This document shows positions 10,884 to 23,030 of a stretch of 64,000 bases of DNA, in pieces. The translations under genes and the position numbers were made by a program. This stretch comes from Bedellia somnulentella (taxonomy: Eukaryota; Arthropoda; Insecta; Lepidoptera; Bedelliidae), in contig OY755182.1 of NCBI GenBank assembly GCA_963576735.1, forward strand, positions 992,001 through 1,056,000. Direction: 5' to 3'. How positions within the stretch are numbered: position 1 is the stretch's first letter; the number at the start of each line of letters is the position of its first letter. The notes below the pieces were generated by a model that saw only the letters and a list, made by a program, of their open reading frames with translations, had not been told where the DNA came from and did no database searches.

Positions 10884-11946
10884 GGACACGGTAGTGCCCC
10901 CGCCAAGACAAACGGGGACAGACCCGTGCTTCACCTCGTTATTTCACCCAGGTGAAGCACGGGGCATAACCGAGTCCCGTGTTTCACCCAGGTGCAACAC
11001 GGGGTATTCACTAGTCCCCGTGCTCCAACCAATATTATTTTTGTACAGTCATGATCAATCTATGATGCTCGTAATCTGAAAAACCTAGTTATAATCAGTA
11101 ATAATTAATAAGTTACCAGAAGAATTGATTTTAGAAGGATGGCAATATATACTAATTGAATCAGAAAACCTGGAAAATGAGAAGCTTAAAGAATTTATTA
11201 AATACGTGGAAAAATATTATATTAACAGAAATATCAGCGAATGGTGTGTATTGTATATGGTGAAAGACACAGGACAAATAATGTTGCAGAGAGTTGGAAC
11301 TCTAAACATAACAAAGAGTTTAAGAAGCCATACGTTACCTTAAATAAATTTCTCGCAGTGCTATCATCCCAAAATAATTCAAACGTTTTAATGGAACCTA
11401 CCTCTAAACGGCGCAAAGAATATTGCGAAAGAGATGAATTCATTTTAAATGCGCAGATGGAATTATTAAACAACCAAATCACAGTAGGCTATTTCTTGGA
11501 TAAATTACGTTGAATATAATATTAGGTAGAGGTACGTTACTCAGCATTATGCTGGCCTGGTTTATTTAATTAAATTTCTTTCACTCCTATTTGTTACTAT
11601 AACGAGGTATTGGTCGTAACAAAAAGTATTTTGTTTTTTTTTCGTTTTTGATATGAGTATATAGTTCGTATCTACCTAGGTACATATAATATGAATTAGA
11701 AGAAAAATATATTTGTTGACAATATTTTTGAAACACATGTTTACATAATAAACAACTTCAGCGCACGGTTGTACTTTCTGTATTTTCTTTAATGTCAATG
11801 TCGGTTGGAGCATGGGGACCAGTGCATACCCCGTGCTGCACCCAGGTGAAACACGGGACTAGGTTATGCCCCGTGCTTCACCTGGGTGAAACAACGAGGT
11901 GAAGCACGGGTCTGCCAGACAAACCAAGCGAAGGCACAGGCACTAT
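10884..11946 (+). mobile_element. MULE-type DNA transposon remnant with complex inverted ends
   Basis: Long terminal inverted repeats lie at about 10884-11027 and 11808-11946. Each end contains repeated hairpin-forming units such as cacccaggtgaagcacgggg and cccgtgtttcaccc. The two ends are near-complements across more than 100 bases, including agacccgtgcttcacc and ctccaacc. A decayed transposase C-terminus (11104-11513) lies between them. The exact outer border and target duplication are not clear. Confidence 0.65.
11104..11513 (+). pseudogene. MULE transposase C-terminus, frameshifted
   Basis: Two frames join across a one-base slip near 11258. The first gives ILEGWQYILIESENLEN ... SEWCVLY; the second gives HRTNNVAESWNSKHNK followed by about 55 residues to a stop at 11511-11513. 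RTNN.(A/V)E.W(N/H)S..N is a hallmark of the C-terminal region of insect Mutator-like transposases. The catalytic part is missing. It sits between inverted repeats, as expected for an internally deleted MULE. Confidence 0.6.
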
Positions 11947-11969
11947 CTACCTTTTCTTGAAGCGCTTCG

Positions 11970-12210
11970 TCGTTTTGACTTTTCAGTTATCATGGTCACG
12001 GGAAGACTGTCAAGACTGAGGTGTTATTTGTCATTATACAGTACTATAAAATTATTAATACTAACTACCTTCACAAAATTTTTAAGTTACATTTGCGTTT
12101 GTGAAAAATTTTGTGAAGGTAGTTAGTATTAATAATTTTATAGTACTGTATAATGACAAATAACACCTCAGTCTTCCCGTGACCATGATAACTGAAAAGT
12201 TTTCGAAACG
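11970..12210. repeat. Near-perfect palindrome (foldback repeat)
   Basis: A left arm at about 11979-12078 and a right arm at about 12102-12200 are complementary over about 95 bases, for example ggtgttatttgtcattata against tataatgacaaataacacc. The left arm carries a 9-base internal duplication (gaagactgtcaagactg). The loop is about 25 bases. The outer flank (gttttcgaaacgtcggg and cgcgattaaaatatccgaaa) recurs in a second palindrome at 34150-34365, so it is a dispersed foldback family. Confidence 0.7.
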
Positions 12211-12330
12211 TCGGGCTTTAAAAATAATGTAATAACACGCGATTAAAATATCCGAAAATCAAAAAGTTGTTTCAATTATAATGTGCAATCGTGAAAATCT
12301 TAGAAAATACTATGTAATTAGAATTTTTTT

Positions 12331-12410
12331 GTTCATGAATCCTCATGTGGGTATTATTTCTAATAAATAAAGGAAAGGTATCGAAAATTGTCTTTCCTTT
12401 ATTTATCATC
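12331..12410 (+). repeat. SINE-A partial copy
   Basis: The head block tgttcatgaatcctcatgtgg is followed directly by taataaataaaggaaagg and a complementary cctttatttat block. The tRNA-like body is missing. It lies just downstream of the mS38 gene. Confidence 0.5.
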
Positions 12411-12497
12411 TCAATACCCATTATTTAACTACTTCGATAGCAAGTGTATTAAAAAATAAACATAAAAATTCCTCAACTAAAATACTATATTATCAAA

Positions 12498-14969
12498 TCA
12501 AGCTTTATACACATCACTGTGTTTATAATTAATCTTCTTATCGATGCCAAGGAGTTGTCTGATGATGAATTCCGGCAACCTCTTGTGGCGCCATCTAGTG
12601 GGCAGCGGAGTATGGTTCGCTTTGGCTATTTTGTCAGCAACATATTGTTCTGCGGAGAAATTGTCCGCTACTTTCATCAGAGCTAGTAATTCCGCTTGGA
12701 ACTTTTTCTCTTTGATTTGGCGGCGTCTTTGTTTGACCTGAAAGAAGAGATAGATAGATTTTAAGAATAGTATTTAAGTGCGAAGCTTAACTGACCATAA
12801 TAATAATACAATATAGTCATTGGTTAATGAATTTATAATATTGTAAGGAAAAGAAAGAAATTCTATATCTTTCTTAAGTTATGTAGGTCTCAAGTCACTT
12901 TCTGAGCTAAATGTTTCATTTATATTACCAACACACCAACTTTTTTGTAATGCAAGCATAATGTTTTCATTACAATACATAATTTATAACACTGATAGTC
13001 TAAGGGGTAGAATGACCACGACCACCCATAAATAGAAGTATGATTAAAGGTATGAATTAAAATCCAGTACCTAATGGCCATAGGCCTGCCCTCTCTGATC
13101 ATGTGAGTAAACTGTCTAAGCAAAATGTGAGTACTATACAAATAACCACCAGGTGAGGATGTTTGTGCATTATTTTAATTTTTATAGTTTACACAGTATG
13201 TTATCTTATCACAGAAAAGATCCAATAAAATTGCATTTAAGTATTGGGGCTTTAAGTGATTCTCAGGTGATGTGGCTAAAGACCCACAACCAATAATACT
13301 TTATTTTACAAAAAAAATCTCTTTTTCGATGGCTCTAGCTTCCCCTATTTTGGGGTTTTTAGTCAGGACTATAGATTGGTTAATTTATAGGAGGGTTAGA
13401 ACAGATAACAAAAATAGGGATGTGCAATATTTAGCAGTCAACTGACACACCACTTAGCATGAGAAGAGTTAATTCTATAAATTAAGTAAAGATAACATTT
13501 AAAGATTTAATCATGGTACTTAATAAGTTAATGTGCTTTTAAGTAAAAAATATTTAGCATCCAAAGTGTGCAGGATAAAAGAACATGTCCAGAAAGAATT
13601 ACGTATCAATACAAAGATTGAGAGGATGGACTGGATTACAAAAAGCAGTGACTGACAGCCTCTGTCAACCCGAATGGGTATACCAAAGTGTATACCATAT
13701 TTCTTTTAACTTTACATATTGAAAATGTCAGATGACAGAGTGCAATAGTTACAAACCAATTGAATAGACAAAATAACAATGAAATAGTCTGATATCTCAC
13801 AGCTAACCTCTCACTGGATTAGAATGCTATAGAACCTACCCCTAATCTTAATCTCATGTACCAAATACATAAAGGTAAAAATTAAGAGAAAACTGCTTGA
13901 TGCTACAGCTTATACTTGATTTTGTGGCAATGTTACCAAATGAACAGGTGTTTAATATTCCCTTAGAATAAATAACACATACATATTTCTACCTGTAGGT
14001 GATGTATAATGCAACTAGAATATTGAGGATGTTAAAGTGATAGCTATGTGAATCTACCTATCCCCCTCAACCATTTATATATTAATTTTATCTATGCTCA
14101 AAAAAATTACGAAAAGTACATAAAGAACTGATATTCTGAACCTCTGGCTACATCCTGTTCTAGTATTTATAGAAAGATAATTATGAAGGGAAAATGCTTG
14201 CTTCCTTCCCTATATGTAATAGAGTTGAATCAATATATTTTTAAGGCGCTCCCACACCGGGAGCATTCACATATATTGTTGTTTTATAGATTTGTCTTTG
14301 AGCATTGCATTACAATAATACCTCCCTCACTTACGAGCATTCACATGTAGTTCATAAATTGTAATGCTCAGTTTTCCTCCTTCAATGATGTAATATTTGA
14401 ATCTGTAATGTTACATTACACGCGAATGCTCCTGGTGAGGGATCATCTTTATGGATATAATTGTATCACATCCTAGTCTGAACTCACCCTAGCCCAGCGA
14501 TGCCTCATTCTCTTCCATAACTTCCTGCGCTGGTGCTTCTTCATTTTCTTGCGTCTTATAACAATCAGGCGCACACATTGTATCTCTTCTTTGTGTGGCA
14601 CAGGAAGGCCAATTTCCTCTTTCTTCCAGTTTGTTTCTATCAGTGGCAGAATAGATCTAGGGTTCACGATAGGTATATACGGAATAGGATCTTGTTTTTT
14701 ACTAATTTCATTGGGCTTCTGACCTATTTCAACTCCTATGGAACGAGGAGAAAAGGTTAACGTTTTAGCCTTCGACAACAGCTGCAAATTGGGCCTATTG
14801 ATGTTGATCACGCCATTTTTAATTTCTTGAGCGGCATTGAGTGCTGTTTTTAAATTTATATGCCGTAGGTCTGAAAATTAGAGGCATGTTAGTAAAATTT
14901 TTATTATTTCACACACATAACCTCAATTGTTTACTTACACTTGATGGTGGTTTGTAGGGAGTTCATCAT
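12498..14969 (-). CDS. AURKAIP1: Mitochondrial small ribosomal subunit protein mS38 (AURKAIP1 homologue)
   Basis: Predicted structural protein of the mitochondrial small ribosomal subunit (AURKAIP1/COX24 family). Three exons join in frame: 14939-14969, 14488-14870 and 12498-12737, giving 217 residues. Start: two tandem ATGs at 14969 and 14966; the first is used here. Junction phases agree (one base carried over the first intron, none over the second). The conserved C-terminal signature begins near residue 112, with VIRRKKMKKHQRRKLWKRM ending in RHRWAR, and continues in exon 3 as VKQRRRQIKEKKFQAELLA ... AEQYVADKI. The N-terminus is poorly conserved, as usual for the family, and basic, fitting a mitochondrial presequence. 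Intron 2 (about 1.75 kb) holds an R250 relic, a SINE-B piece and a MITE. The call is firm. Confidence 0.9.
13065..13385 (+). repeat. SINE-B fragment and degenerate R250
   Basis: Positions 13065-13140 match the SINE-B body (ggccataggcctgccctc, atcatgtgagtaaactg). Positions 13236-13385 match R250 (tattggggctttaagtgat, gacccacaacc, ctctagcttccccta) but are decayed. Both are within intron 2 of the mS38 gene. Confidence 0.45.
14245..14446. mobile_element. Small MITE-like element
   Basis: Imperfect inverted ends face each other: ctcccacaccgggagcattc at about 14247 and gaatgctcctggtgaggga at about 14428. The 200-base interior is AT-rich and has a second gagcattcacatgta copy. It has no coding capacity. 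It lies in intron 2 of the mS38 gene, 42 bases from exon 2. Confidence 0.5.
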
Positions 14970-15369
14970 GCCTGTCCAAATATTACCCTATTTTAGTTAG
15001 TTACATTACAAGAGTCATGACTATTCGATACTATTCCTATTTATACTCTTAATTAATTGTGTGTGTTACTTAATTTAATTTCGTAAAACAGAAATAATCA
15101 TTGATTGATTTGATGGGCCGAGCCGACCCGACACTGACATCTGTCACATAATTCACATAATTGTCATTGTCAATTCAATATTTTTTTTTTGTTTAAATAG
15201 CTTCATTCGTGTTTACCACAATTCGCCAATCCCAAATGGCAGGAAAGGCACAATAATTATGAGAACTTGGCCTGTAAATATAGATTTATCATGAAGCTAC
15301 TAACTAAACAGGAGAGCGTACTCACAAAAATATGGGTAACTAAAATGCAATTTATTACCATGCAATAAA

Positions 15370-15760
15370 GTTAAATCTTTTAAAGACTGTCAAGCAGAGA
15401 AACGTCCTAGAACGAGAGCCGTGTGAGAGAGAAGTGTGTCCCGCTCGCGCGGTTGCTAGTCGAGATTAAGTTCAAAGAAAAACAAATTCAAACTTATTTA
15501 TAGGGAATATTTTATAAAAAGCAGGTTATTAACTGTTCCTTTTTTGTATTTTATTTTAATTATTATTGTCGCCTATCGATTTGGAGATAAATAATTGGTT
15601 AAGTTTGGCAAAAGGGATATTAATATTTGTCATGGGTATCCCCATCGAAACAAGATAAATGTGGTGTCCACAATTTATCATCTGTTTGAGTGTTTTGGAG
15701 CTTTTATCATTTAATTAAGAAAATATAGTGATAAATATGGGTTCATGTTATGGAACAATA
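15370..15760 (+). mobile_element. Truncated relative of the P-like element's 5' end
   Basis: The region from about 15516 matches the 5' flank of the P-like gene at 16382-16600. Shared blocks are aaaagcaggttattaactg, atcccnatcgannc-aataaa, taatcatctgtt/ttatcatctgttt and ttttggagct, closing in aaataaatatgg/gataaatatggg where the transposase start codon lies. No THAP exon follows here. It is a fragment of a second copy in the same orientation, about 870 bases upstream. Confidence 0.55.
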
Positions 15761-15828
15761 AATAAAATAACCTGTATCATCTCGAACTTTACTACATGAA
15801 TGCATTAAACGATTTGAATTTGAATATA

Positions 15829-16067
15829 GCTGTGTGGTGTCGGCTTAGTATAGCACTACCCCATTTCTTCCGGTGGGTGTACGTAAGAGGCGACTAACGG
15901 TATTGGGGCTTTTAAGGGATTTTTGGGCAATGTGGTTGAGACCCATCACCAACAACCTTTATTTCACCATCTTTTTTTCTCACGCAACTTCCAAAAGTGG
16001 CTGAGGAATTTCTAATTCATTAGCTCTGGCTATCCCTTCTAGGGATTTATAGCCGTGAGTATATGTA
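15829..16067 (+). repeat. R250 retroposon copy
   Basis: A nearly full copy runs from gctgtgtggtgtcggcttag to gccgtgagtatatgtat. It sits between the two P-like 5' regions. I could not define a target duplication. Confidence 0.75.
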
Positions 16068-16597
16068 TTTATAGTGATAACTATTGTAACCTTCGTAGTT
16101 CAAATCCTTACTAATATTATAAACGCGAAAATAACTCTTGGTCTGTCTGTTTCACGTCTAAACCACAAACCGATTTCCTTACAATTTGAGACAAGGGTAG
16201 ACTGCTGAAAAATGTATTAGAGGAATTGAAATAGGGAATGATAATTACAATGGAAATTTTCTTATTTCAGTATATTTAAACTTGTAACTTGGTAGAATGG
16301 TTTACTTTATGATCTCTAAAAATTTTCCAAGTAAGTCTTGGAAAATTTTATTATGTTGCGCGGGTTAACTTGTAGTATATAAAAAAGCAGGTTATTAACT
16401 GACCCTTAATTTAATGGAATAAAATCAAATAATAATGATCGACCTCTTTACGGTAAATAGTTTAAGGAACTTGGTAATATATTTTTTCTTTCTTACGAAC
16501 ATCCCAATCGAGGCGAAATAAACATGGCGTCCAACATTATTAATCATCTGTTCGTGTATTATTTTCGGAGCTCTTAAATATATTATTTTAAATAAAT

Positions 16598-19500
16598 ATG
16601 GTAAAAAAGTGTTGTGTTAAAGGTTGTAGGAGTGAAAGCTATGCTGGTTGTGGGGTATCCTTTCATAGGTAAGACTGATTGTTTAGCCTACAGCTTTACT
16701 TTAAATTTTATTTTGCTACAATATTGATTTAATTTCTTCATTGTTTTTTTTTTAAAATAATATTTATATAAGTCTTGTCCGTCTGTAATACATATTCATA
16801 TTTTGTTTTGCTTTTTATAAACGAAATTTATTTTTAACAACATACATACATACATATACTCACGGCTATAAATCCCTTGAAGGGGTAGCCAGAGCTAAGG
16901 AGTTAAATTCCTCAGCCACTTTTGGAAAGTTTAGTGGGGAAATGATGCTAAAATAAAGGTTGTTGGTGATGGGTCTCCAACCGCATCGCCCAAAAATCCA
17001 ATAAAAAGCTCCAATACCCTTAGTCGCCTCTTACGACACCCGTGGGTAGAAAGGGGTAGCGACATTCTTAGCCGGCACTACAGGGCACTCTTAGCCGGCA
17101 CTACACGGCACACGGTTATTTTTAACAACTTGTAATTTTTTTTTTTTAGTATTCCTAGCAATGAGCTGTTGCGCAGAAAATGGCTTCAGATATTGGGAGA
17201 AGATATCAAATCCAAAAAACCTTTTGTTTGCAGTCACCATTTTAAAATTGATGACTTTCGATCTACAGTACTACCTACGTTAAAAAAAGATGCCGTACCT
17301 TACGTTGTGGTAGGAAGTATTATTTTTATATTAGTAAGCGTAATGCCTTTATGGAGCTCAACTATAATTTCTAATATTTTATTTTTATTATTTATAGACA
17401 CCATCAAAAAAAATATGCGTTCTGAACGACATAACAGTGCATTTTTCTAATCAAATATGTGCACCTGGTCCATCAAAAACACTACAAAAAATGTATAGTC
17501 CAGCAAAAGGCGAACCTTGTAATAAAAGAATACGACTGGAGTCTATTGAAACTGCTGATACTGGTAGTCAGACAATGTCATTACGCAGCTCCAAAGAGGA
17601 AACATTGCGAAATAAAATTGTACAGATGCAGAGGAAATTAAAAAGAAGGGATTTGAAACTAAAAAACATGAATGACCTGTTAGCTGTACTGAAAAATATA
17701 ATAAAAAACTTTGAAGAAGTCAAATTTGTAGTAACCAATAATTTTGAAAACATTTATAAACATTTTAATACCACAAAAAGCAACACGGCCTTAAGATACT
17801 CTCAAGAGTTAAAACAATTTGCTCTGACCCTTTATTATTATTCAGGCCCCGCATACAACTTTTTGCGTACCCGCTTTTCTCTGCCACATCCGTCGACATT
17901 AAGAAAATTGTTAACCTCGACGGAGTGCAAGGTAGGTTTCCTAAAAGAAGCCTTCCTTTATCTTGAAACTCTTGCATCAAAAACCGAAAACAATGAAATC
18001 AAAGATGTTGCTTTAGTATTTGATGCCATGTCGATCAAATCAGAAGTGGTTTTAGATACACACAATGGAAAGGTTGTTGGTTGTGTCGACTACGGAGGTA
18101 TATTGCAACCAGACAGGGAAGTCTGGGCGACCGAAGTCCTGATGTTTCTAATAGTTTCCTTGAAGAAACGCATTAAATTTCCCATAGCATATTTCCTAAT
18201 TGATAAAATTTCCGCTCATGTGCAAGCACAACTAATTCTCACAGCAATTAGAATGCTCAGTGAAGTTAATATAACAGTTAGATCTTTAACTTGTGATGGT
18301 ACGGTTACTAACAAATGTACCTATGAGAATTTAGGATGTGATGTCACTGATCCAAACATGACAACATGTTTTAAACACCCTACAAAAGATGTAAGGGTGT
18401 ATTGTATTTTTACCCCCCTCACATGCTGAAACTGGCCAGAAATGTTTTTGCAGAAACCAAATTATCATCTAACTCTGGTGAAATTAAGTTTTCATTAGTA
18501 AAAGAACTCCACGCGATGCAAGAAGAAGAAGGTTTGCGGCTGGCAAACAAGTTGTGCAACGGTCATATAATTTTTTTCCAAAAAAAATGAATGTTAGACT
18601 TGCAACACAGTTGTAAAGCTCATCGGTAGCCGACGCTATTGAATTTTTGACCAAAACCGGACATTCAAAATTTCAAAACAGTGAAGCCACTGTGGAATTC
18701 AATAGATAGTTAAATAGAATTTTTTATTTAATGAATAGCAAGGACCCGAGAGGCACTGGGTTCAAATCCGCTCTAAGGTTATCTAACAAAAATAACTGGG
18801 AAAATGTTTTTAAGGATACCAGGGAATACTTAAGAACCCTTAAAGTGTGTGGAGAGTCTTTACTTACTCACAGGCGCAAAATGCCTGCACTTGGTTTAAT
18901 TGTAAATACTTTTAGTTATTATGGTTTAGCCCAGGATTTTTTAAATCAAACGGATAATAAATATTTCCTACCTTACAAATGTTCCTAGGACCAAATAGAA
19001 ATGCTGTTTTCTTGTATTAGGACTAGGGGAGGTTGCAATGACAACCCGAATGCTCTGCAATTTAGACATACACTCAGGAAATTATTATTTCTAAGGAGTG
19101 TGAAACCCAGTATTCATGCCAATTGTTTCGACGGATCATTTGAATTGTCACCTATTGTTGACTTTCGGAGTAAATCAAGTTATACACTGATCCTTTATGA
19201 AAATGAAGATGATGAACTTGAAGAGAAACAAATTGAAGCTCTGTTCGCTAATTTAGAAAACCTTAACGTTTCTGAATTTAAATCTAACATTTTATATTAC
19301 ATAACTGGAGCTATTATAAATACAATAATAAAAAAAATCCAGTGTGATTACTGCGTAGCATCTTTAATAACTAATAACACAAAAAAAAACACAATGATCA
19401 CTGTTATTTTGTTGATGTTAGTAATTTTTCGGCATTTACTACATTTGTTGACAGAGGGGGGCTTAAACACGCTTCAAAATTTTCGTATGAAATCGTAATA

Positions 19501-19812
19501 TTTGCGGAAAAGCTGTTTACTGTTTTTGTCACTAACTCAAAAGGATCCTTTGAAGATATTAATAAAAATAAGCTGATGTCTTTGACTATACAGTATTTTA
19601 CTACAAATCTACATAAATACAATCATCAACATCCGTTGCATTCATTTGAAATCGAAGATAATCATGAAATGCAGTTTATCAAAGCTGTTGCTTCAAAATT
19701 TTTTAACCTACGAATGACGCTTTACTATAAAACAAAGAGTCTACGTAGATTAGGAAACAAAGTGGGATTGAGACAAAAACTACACAAAACTATCATATTT
19801 AGTAATGTATAA
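16598..19812 (+). pseudogene. P-element-type transposase with THAP domain, decayed
   Basis: In intact relatives this is a DNA transposase with an N-terminal THAP zinc finger. Exon 1 (16598-16668) gives MVKKCCVKGCRSES...FH; exon 2 (17150-17309) gives RRKWL, CSHHF and AVPY, completing the C2CH THAP signature; exon 3 starts at 17398. The long frame after it (17398-18410) has a coiled-coil-like stretch and an RNase H-like region including VALVFDAMSIKSEV and FLIDKISAHVQ. The conserved end region includes MLFSCIRTRGGCNDNPNA. Damage: frameshifts near 18410, 18580 and 19395, and stops at 18614, 18707 and 18986. Intron 1 also carries a 274-base R250 insertion. It is dead, but splice sites of the THAP exons are intact. 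It resembles THAP9/P transposases; no host function is implied. Confidence 0.88.
16842..17115 (-). repeat. R250 retroposon with 14-base target duplication
   Basis: The insertion is flanked by TTATTTTTAACAAC at 16828-16841 and 17116-17129. It is in antisense orientation within intron 1 of the P-like gene. Its 5' end carries a short internal duplication (cttagccggcactaca twice). The target duplication length fits LINE-driven insertion. Confidence 0.88.
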
Positions 19813-20256
19813 GTAAGACAAATAAGACTATGGCAGGTAGGTTGCTTTTGAAGTTGATTTATGACCCGTTTTGTAAAGTACTAAGATTGATAGATTATCC
19901 AATTATAATAACAAACTTTTATATTTTACTTTCTATCAATGGTTTTCTAATGTAGCATTGTTTTAACGGATTGTGAAAAAGACAACAAGCAATTGTATTT
20001 AAGTATGTCAATAAATGTATTTCATTTTAATTTTTTTGGGGAAAATATATGGTTTTGTGAATAAAGAACCGTGACAAATATTTTATTAAAGTTGCCAAAT
20101 ATCCATATAGAAAATTAGTATATCGCAACAATGCTAAATACTCTTAGCATTAAATCAGCTTATTGTGACCTTTCTAGTTCAAATAAATAATAAAATAATA
20201 CATGTAAGTGAAATAAAACTATTAAGTATCTATCATATGATTTATCTATTTATTTC

Positions 20257-20880
20257 ATGAAGTATGCCGGTCCTGAGTCAATTAAAAAAGTATTTTTAAG
20301 TAGGCACTGGCTGAAAATCGGCGCTTTTGTCAATTTATGTGACAATGGCAAAATACCGAGCCAGGTACCTTGTCGCCAAATCAGGGCACATTGTGTAAAT
20401 TGTAAGTTTTGTGTTTTATTATTATTTAGTTTTTTTCTAGTATATAGGTTCTTTTTTTGTTGTTGTATAAGTTGTTTAAGTCTATGTTTATTGTTTTTTT
20501 ATATTGTTTGTGTCCTCAAGAGGCGAATAAAGATTTTTCTTTCTTTCTTTCTAAAATGCTGTGTAGTGACGGCTTTAAATAGCACAAATCTTCTGCTACC
20601 TGCGTGCTTTGGAAGAGGTAACTGAGGGTTCTGGGGCTTTTGAAGTTTTTTATTAGATACTTTATCATCCTTTTAATACCACCTTTCTTTGCTTACCATC
20701 TTTTCTCTACTCAACTTCAAAAAGTGGCTGAGGAAATTTTAATTCTCAAGCACTGGCTACCCATTCTTTTATAATCTATTAATTAAGAATAAATATGTAT
20801 AAAAAACACGTTGATTAACCAAAAACAATGTATATATGTAAATATAAGTGTTTTTATAATATTTTTTATAATGTATGTAT
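20257..20880 (+). repeat. LINE 3' end and degenerate R250 downstream of the P-like gene
   Basis: Positions about 20385-20552 look like a LINE 3' untranslated end: aattgtaagttttg, aagaggcgaataaagat, then a TTTC repeat tail. Positions 20565-20790 are a decayed R250 (tgctgtgtagtgacgg, ggttctggggctttt, aaaaagtggctgagg). The stretch 19813-20256 between the transposase relic and these repeats is AT-rich and shows nothing recognisable. Confidence 0.45.
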
Positions 20881-20884
20881 GTAA

Positions 20885-21060
20885 ATATAACTAATAAATA
20901 AAGGATAAATAAGGGAAAGAAAAATTTCGACACAGGTGGGGATCGAACCCGCGACCTCGGGTATACGCCCCCGTCGCTCTGCCAATTGAGCTACCGTGTC
21001 AAAGGCTGCGAGTGCATCAGGTCCCCACATGAGGTTTTCATGAACAAAAACATTCAAAAT
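20885..21060 (-). repeat. SINE-A, tRNA-derived, full copy
   Basis: On the minus strand a tRNA-like body lies at about 20930-21001: acceptor-like GACACGG pairs with CTGTGTC, D-arm GCTCAATTGGCAGAGC, and a B-box GGTTCGATCCCC. The anticodon loop has eight bases and the T-stem one mismatch, so it is tRNA-derived rather than a working tRNA. The 5' side has gttcatgaaaacctcatgtgg and the 3' side a ttctttcccttatttatcc tail. A related body is at 22760-22860. Confidence 0.75.
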
Positions 21061-22582
21061 ATGTAAATATAAGTGTTTTTGTATCCTTTAGAGGAACTCT
21101 TATTGAAACACCAACAGATGGTCACCCTACTTAAAACGAGACACAGTTAGCTAATTAGCCATCCTTTTTCAGGACACTTTAGGTCACCAGCGCGCGTTCC
21201 TGTTTAAATAATACTTCCATGAGATTTATAAAAAACTACCTAACCCGGCAAACCCCCTTTGGCCACCAGATGGCTTATTTTTGAAAGGAACACGTACCGC
21301 GTACTGACTTCGTTGTAGTAAATGATAGGTGCCAGAGATGGCGCTGCAAAACTGTATTTCCCTGTTTTCCTTTAAAAAAAACTAAAATAATAAGCTGAAA
21401 ACGGTAATGAACAAAAAATACTGTAGCCCAGTCATATTAGGTAAAAAAAGGGGTCAACCTCGGAATGAAAGATAATAAGCTACAAATTGGTATAGACCTT
21501 TGTTTTGTCGTTCTAAATGTTGTCTCAAAAGTCACAAATGATACCGTGTCCGCGTCTTAAGATATTGAAGGTCAAAGGTCATAAAATGGGTTTTTCGTGA
21601 ATATCTCGCTTTCTATGGCTTAAATGATATTTGTACTTATTATAAAAGTTGTAGAGAATAAAATTTTCTACAATTTTCGTTTCATGTTTTTTTTAATACG
21701 GTCAACCGTTTCTGAGTTAGAGCGTGAAGAGTGCGCAGCGCACAGTCATATATGGTCCTATGCAAGGTCAAGCGTGAGTTACGGTTATCAGTACGTACTA
21801 TCAAGTCTATTATTTATTAAATTATTATAATTATTAAACAATGGCCATTATTTATGTACTAATTTTTAATTGTTGATATTTTATTAAAATCAGTAACTTA
21901 ATTATTTATATTTAACTATTCAACTATAGTACATTATTAATTCTGGAATATATATTTTCAGTTAAAAAGACAATAAGGGGATATATTTTATGCATATCTT
22001 TATTTATCATTAAATATGCCATACTATACATTTGTTGAAATGTCAGTTTAAATATCATAAGAATTTTTATTGGTTTTAATTATAATAAAATTGTGAATAG
22101 AAGCTAGTTATTTTCATCTTCTTCGTCGTCTTCTTCTTGTTGTCGCTCGAAAACGTTCAATTCATTGTCATCATCCTCATTATCGGTCATATTCATCTCC
22201 AAACCCTCCAGAATTTCAGGATCGTATGCGTTTTCTTCATCGGGATTACTTGGATATTGTGCAGCGTTCAGGCAAGCTTGTCCATTGCACTGGCCACAAG
22301 CTAAAGAACATAGTAGCCCCAGTGTTGCCAACAAGCCAAGACCTTATGTCGCCCAATTTTCAAAGCTTGAGTAGCCTAAGTAGCCCAATTTGAAATGAGG
22401 AAGCCTAAAGAGTAGCCCAAACCCAAAACTGAAATAAAACCAAGTTTTTAACTATTTACTTATGTATTATATTATAACTTCCTGTACATACAATAAAATC
22501 AGTACTTCACACCTAAACCTGCAAGTCGTTTAAACTAGAGTCTGAAGTTATTTAAAGAAAATAAAAGTATCAAAACGTAATT

Positions 22583-22860
22583 TGAATGTTTTTGATAATG
22601 AAAACCTCATGTGGGGATTATTACTAAGAAATAATGGAAAGAAAAACTTGAACCTGCGTTTCCTACCACCGATATTTTTATTTTTTTTATTTTACAAATT
22701 TTTGAAATTTTTGCAAACACTACTTTAAAGTGTAAAAGAAACAAAGGATAGACCATTGGCATTGAGCTACCGTGGACATTGGTACGGGATTGTATACCCG
22801 AGGTCGCGGGTTCGATTCCCGCCTGTGTCGAAGTTTTTCTTTCCTTTATTTATTAGTAGT
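22583..22860 (+). repeat. SINE-A copy inside the hAT element
   Basis: A head block (aatgaaaacctcatgtgggg) at about 22598 is followed by a diverged middle and then a tRNA-like body at 22762-22831 with gagctaccgtgg, cgggattgtatacccg and the B-box ggttcgattcccgc, and a tttctttcctttatttatt tail. The body matches the SINE-A at 20885-21060 in reverse orientation. Confidence 0.6.
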
Positions 22861-23030
22861 ATCAAACTTGTTTATTGTTAGTGTGCTGCGTTTTAAAGTT
22901 AAAGAAAGAAAAGATTTTAAAATTGGCGTGTCCATATACTTATTAGCCAGAATCTTAAACATTATTCTGCTTGATCTGCTGCGTGCGACCAATTTCTGTT
23001 CTTGCCCTTGTTAGTTAAAACTCCGAAAAC

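Noticed and set aside
20930..21001. Possible tRNA gene on the minus strand
   Set aside because: The anticodon loop has eight bases, the T-stem has a mismatch, and the same unit recurs with SINE flanks.
21624..21830. A 68-residue frame, identical at 24822-25028 on the other strand
   Set aside because: Identity comes from the inverted arms of one transposon. The frame has no known homologue and no coding context.
22165..22374. Plus-strand frame opposite the CXC domain
   Set aside because: It is the shadow of the minus-strand coding sequence and crosses the hAT border.
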